In this document: positions 23,501-25,113 of the stretch, one piece after another
Numbering within the stretch: the first letter of the stretch is position 1
Layout: each line of letters opens with the position of its first letter
Assembly (NCBI GenBank): GCA_900767605.1
Contig: CAAFZT010000027.1
Location: 1-25,113, forward strand
Reading direction: 5' to 3'
Length of the DNA stretch: 25,113 bases
Origin: Bacilli bacterium
GTDB taxonomy: Bacteria > Bacillota_I > Bacilli_A > RFN20 > CAG-826
Notes under the pieces: model-generated
Database searches by the model: none
The model's input: only the letters and a program-made list of their open reading frames with translations
What the model was told of the DNA's origin: nothing
Position numbers and translations under genes: made by a program

Positions 23501-23564
23501 CTTAACTCTTTTTATGTATTTTAACTCTTTTTAAGTTAAGATACAGTATTTATGTAAAGTTAAG
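23501..23564 (-). promoter_or_regulatory. TTAAC/GTTAA repeats upstream of the AbiE-like operon
   Basis: The 13-base TTAACTCTTTTTA occurs at 23502-23514 and 23521-23533 (19 bp apart). CTTAAC half-sites at 23501 and 23521 face GTTAAG half-sites at 23535-23540 and 23559-23564. The array starts 16 bases before the ATG and covers the expected promoter, as in AbiEi operators, which are also inverted repeats. Confidence 0.65.
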
Positions 23565-23608
23565 TAAGAAACCGCAAATCAAAACTGTTTTTTAAGGAAA
23601 TAACGAAA

Positions 23609-23642
23609 TATAAAAACTCCGGAAACTGAATCCCGGAGTTTT
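23609..23642 (-). terminator. Terminator behind the rpsI tail
   Basis: AAAACTCCGG (23613-23622) pairs with CCGGAGTTTT (23633-23642), 10 bp with a 10-nt loop. The minus strand continues TTTTTATA. It is where an rpsI transcript would end. Confidence 0.85.
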
Positions 23643-23664
23643 GAAGCAATTGAATTGCGAGCGA

Positions 23665-23709
23665 TTAACGCTTGGAGAATTGCGGAGCGCGACGAGCGGC
23701 TTTGAGACC
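23665..23709 (-). pseudogene. rpsI: 3' end of rpsI (ribosomal protein S9) without the rest of the gene
   Basis: On the minus strand 14 codons read GLKAARRAPQFSKR then TAA. This is the highly conserved C-terminus of bacterial ribosomal protein S9. Upstream of the Gly codon the frame loses S9 similarity and hits a TGA at about 23743, and the DNA becomes conjugative-element sequence. A normal rpsI terminator follows. This is therefore a chromosomal rpsI tail cut off from its body, as expected at one end of an element integrated in the 3' end of rpsI, or at a deletion or assembly join. Confidence 0.75.
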
Positions 23710-23795
23710 CATTCCTTTCTGCGTTCCTCCCACTCATCGCGTTTCCTGCGGGCTTTCTCACGCTCCGCAGCAATCTTTTCCAGTTTCAAGCTCAT
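23709..23795 (-). pseudogene. Truncated DUF4315-like gene of the conjugative element
   Basis: An ATG at 23795 with AAAGGA 6 nt upstream encodes SLKLEKIAAEREKARRKRDEW and a further eight charged residues, the helical start of DUF4315 proteins that usually follow CD1108-type genes in Tn1549-like elements. After about residue 29 the frame runs into rpsI-tail DNA and reads 38 unrelated residues (to 23592). The family is normally about 80-100 residues, so the gene is cut at 23709 or nearby. It lies 36 bases behind the CD1108-type gene. Confidence 0.7.
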
Positions 23796-23831
23796 GTTGT
23801 GTCCTTTCTGGACGAATAACCGCCCTGTTAT

Positions 23832-25113
23832 TTATCGAATTCTTCCCATACAGTAGTAATGCTGCCGCCAGTAGTTCGTCTCAATGGAAGCATAGGAAAT
23901 TGGGTTGCCGCAGTGGATCATCATCCCGTTACCGACATAAATGCCCACATGGGACGCTCCGCTGGTGTTGTAGGTTTTCTGGAAGAAAATCAGGTCTCCG
24001 GGCTTTGCCTCACTCTTCGGGATAATGTCGCATTTTCCCATCAGCCCGTTGGCCGTCTGCCTGCCTACATTCCAGCCATTTCCGCAGTGATTGATGACCC
24101 AGCTTACAAAGCCGGAACAGTCAAAGCTGGTGCTCGGCGAGCTGCCGCCCCAGACATAGGGATAACCGAGGTATTTCTCTGCTTCGGTAATCATCTTTCG
24201 GAATTTTTCATCCGTAAGAGCTTCGCCCGGAATGTCGTAATCCTGATATTCTCCGCTGGAACCCGCGCCGTCCGGCGTTGCAAAGGCGATGCCTGCAAAC
24301 AGATCATCCCGATTGCCCCGGCACTCCAATGTGACTTCGTAGCGTTGCAGCTGGTCATCTGTAAGGCCAGAATTTCTGGCAACATAGTCCACACCCCGGT
24401 TGAGCAGCGTTACATTGAGGATTTTATACTCATACTGTACCGTTACCTGATAAGTGTAGGTGTGTCCGGTTCCGGTGATTGGATTGTAGCGATAGCCCAC
24501 ACGGGTTTCTTTCCTTGTCCGGATTTCCACCTTTTCCTCCAACTTCAGCTCATACTGCGTTTCAAAAATACTCTGGAGCCGCGCCTGCACCTGGCTTCTC
24601 GTATAGTTTTCAAATTCTACGGTCAGCAGAGATGCCAGCTCATAGGGGTTGTGACCGATCTCTGCCAGATTGTAGCGATACTCGTCATAGCCCGGATGGT
24701 CAGTTTCAATGCAGTCGATTTTTTTGCGAAGTTTATCTTCCAGCTTAGTATAATCCGTCTCCACGCCTTTCAAGTCTTCATCCTCTGCCGTGTAGGAAGT
24801 CCCCAGCACCACATTGCCGCCGCCATTGATCAAGACAGAGCAAGATGAAACCGACCCGGCAATCACCAAAACAAGCAGTCCCACGGCTGCGATACCGATG
24901 ATGATATGCGAGTGGCTCTGCACAAACTGAAACGCCCTTTCCGTCATGCTGGCAGTCCCCTGCGCAGCTTTGGCTGTGCCAGCTGCTGTGTTCTCCGCTG
25001 CGGCTGCACCTGCCTTCGCAGCGGCATACTCTTTTTTGATAGCCTGCTTCTGCCGCCATCTGGAAAAGAGATTGGAACCTGCCTGCGGATCAGACTTCAT
25101 GCGTTCCGCAAAG
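23832..25113 (-). CDS. CD1108-family conjugation protein with NlpC/P60 hydrolase domain (5' end outside window)
   Basis: An ATG at 25100 gives 422 residues. The frame stays open to the window edge, however, and the first residues (FAERMKSDPQAGSNLFSRWRQ) match an internal block of longer CD1108 proteins, so the gene starts upstream. Parts seen, numbered from 25100: Ala/Lys-rich cytoplasmic region (1-60), membrane helix (about 65-90), extracellular region with Tyr-rich strands (105-275), and C-terminal NlpC/P60 (C40) domain with Cys328 (FDCSGFVSWV), His384 (SHVGIYVG) and His396. In conjugation this enzyme cleaves peptidoglycan peptides to open a path for the type IV secretion channel. RBS not visible. 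All three catalytic positions are present, so it should be active although its element is truncated. Confidence 0.9.
   Translation of the reverse strand, partial: FAERMKSDPQAGSNLFSRWRQKQAIKKEYAAAKAGAAAAENTAAGTAKAAQGTASMTERAFQFVQSHSHIIIGIAAVGLLVLVIAGSVSSCSVLINGGGNVVLGTSYTAEDEDLKGVETDYTKLEDKLRKKIDCIETDHPGYDEYRYNLAEIGHNPYELASLLTVEFENYTRSQVQARLQSIFETQYELKLEEKVEIRTRKETRVGYRYNPITGTGHTYTYQVTVQYEYKILNVTLLNRGVDYVARNSGLTDDQLQRYEVTLECRGNRDDLFAGIAFATPDGAGSSGEYQDYDIPGEALTDEKFRKMITEAEKYLGYPYVWGGSSPSTSFDCSGFVSWVINHCGNGWNVGRQTANGLMGKCDIIPKSEAKPGDLIFFQKTYNTSGASHVGIYVGNGMMIHCGNPISYASIETNYWRQHYYCMGRIR

Larger units (their letters stand above)
23709..25113 (-). mobile_element. Fragment of a Tn1549/CD1108-type integrative conjugative element
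   Basis: The gene pair CD1108-type NlpC/P60 protein then DUF4315 is the order found in the transfer region of Tn1549-like conjugative elements of gut Bacillota. Base composition is GC-richer than the chromosome to the left. The element continues past the right edge; on the left it is cut inside DUF4315 at the rpsI tail. Confidence 0.75.

Noticed and set aside
23859..24848. 329-codon plus-strand frame
   Set aside because: It lies entirely opposite the well-supported CD1108/NlpC gene, has no ribosome site, and reads as the antisense of a GC-rich coding frame.

Overview
The window looks like chromosome of a low-to-moderate-GC Bacillota, most likely an uncultured gut member of the Bacilli/Erysipelotrichia side. 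Evidence: strong AAGGAGG ribosome binding sites, TGA read as stop, CCA-encoded tRNAs, RarA and EFR1-type genes, a secreted papain-like protease with a C-terminal membrane anchor, and a piece of a Tn1549/CD1108-type conjugative element at the right edge. Genus level is inference. Genes are open at both window edges.

Layout. 1-4074: end of an unknown tyrosine-rich, probably surface-exposed protein, a nucleoside phosphorylase (-), and a large surface C1A cysteine protease (+). 4067-10406, all on the minus strand: a dense block of addiction/defence-like genes, each with its own promoter region. It holds an AAA_14/DUF4143 ATPase, two paralogous ATPase_2/DUF234-type ATPases, a DinJ-Doc toxin-antitoxin pair and an HTH-Fic protein. 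10645-14034: a 39-codon ORF behind two perfect 15-bp palindromes, then a two-gene operon of an unknown single-pass membrane protein and an MscS channel. 14304-16413: tRNA-Leu, an undescribed 51-aa gene with its own terminator, rarA, and a divergent 62-aa gene. 16425-18019: a GC-rich IS3-family insertion sequence, apparently sitting in a terminator-like hairpin. 18020-18592: very AT-rich gene-free DNA. 18593-21131: an HxlR regulator converging on an EFR1 flavodoxin-ferredoxin that lies directly behind a second DUF4143 ATPase. 21252-21635: tRNA-Thr, tRNA-Val and tRNA-Ile with terminators and a promoter. 21784-23485: an AbiE-like type IV toxin-antitoxin pair. 23609-25113: a chromosomal terminator and the last codons of rpsI (ribosomal protein S9), joined to a truncated conjugative element (broken DUF4315 gene, CD1108-type NlpC/P60 protein).

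Main observation. All four ATPase genes encode a P-loop ATPase fused to a winged-helix-like region and a PD-(D/E)XK-like C-terminus. Each is preceded by its own array of palindromes or tandem repeats inside the promoter/leader. The two closest paralogues share one 36-bp operator-like block (30 of 36 positions identical). The Fic and AbiE-like genes are preceded by comparable gene-specific repeat arrays. This suggests a set of self-regulated modules, each with private operators, collected between rarA/tRNA housekeeping loci. The repeats are seen directly; the autoregulation is inference.
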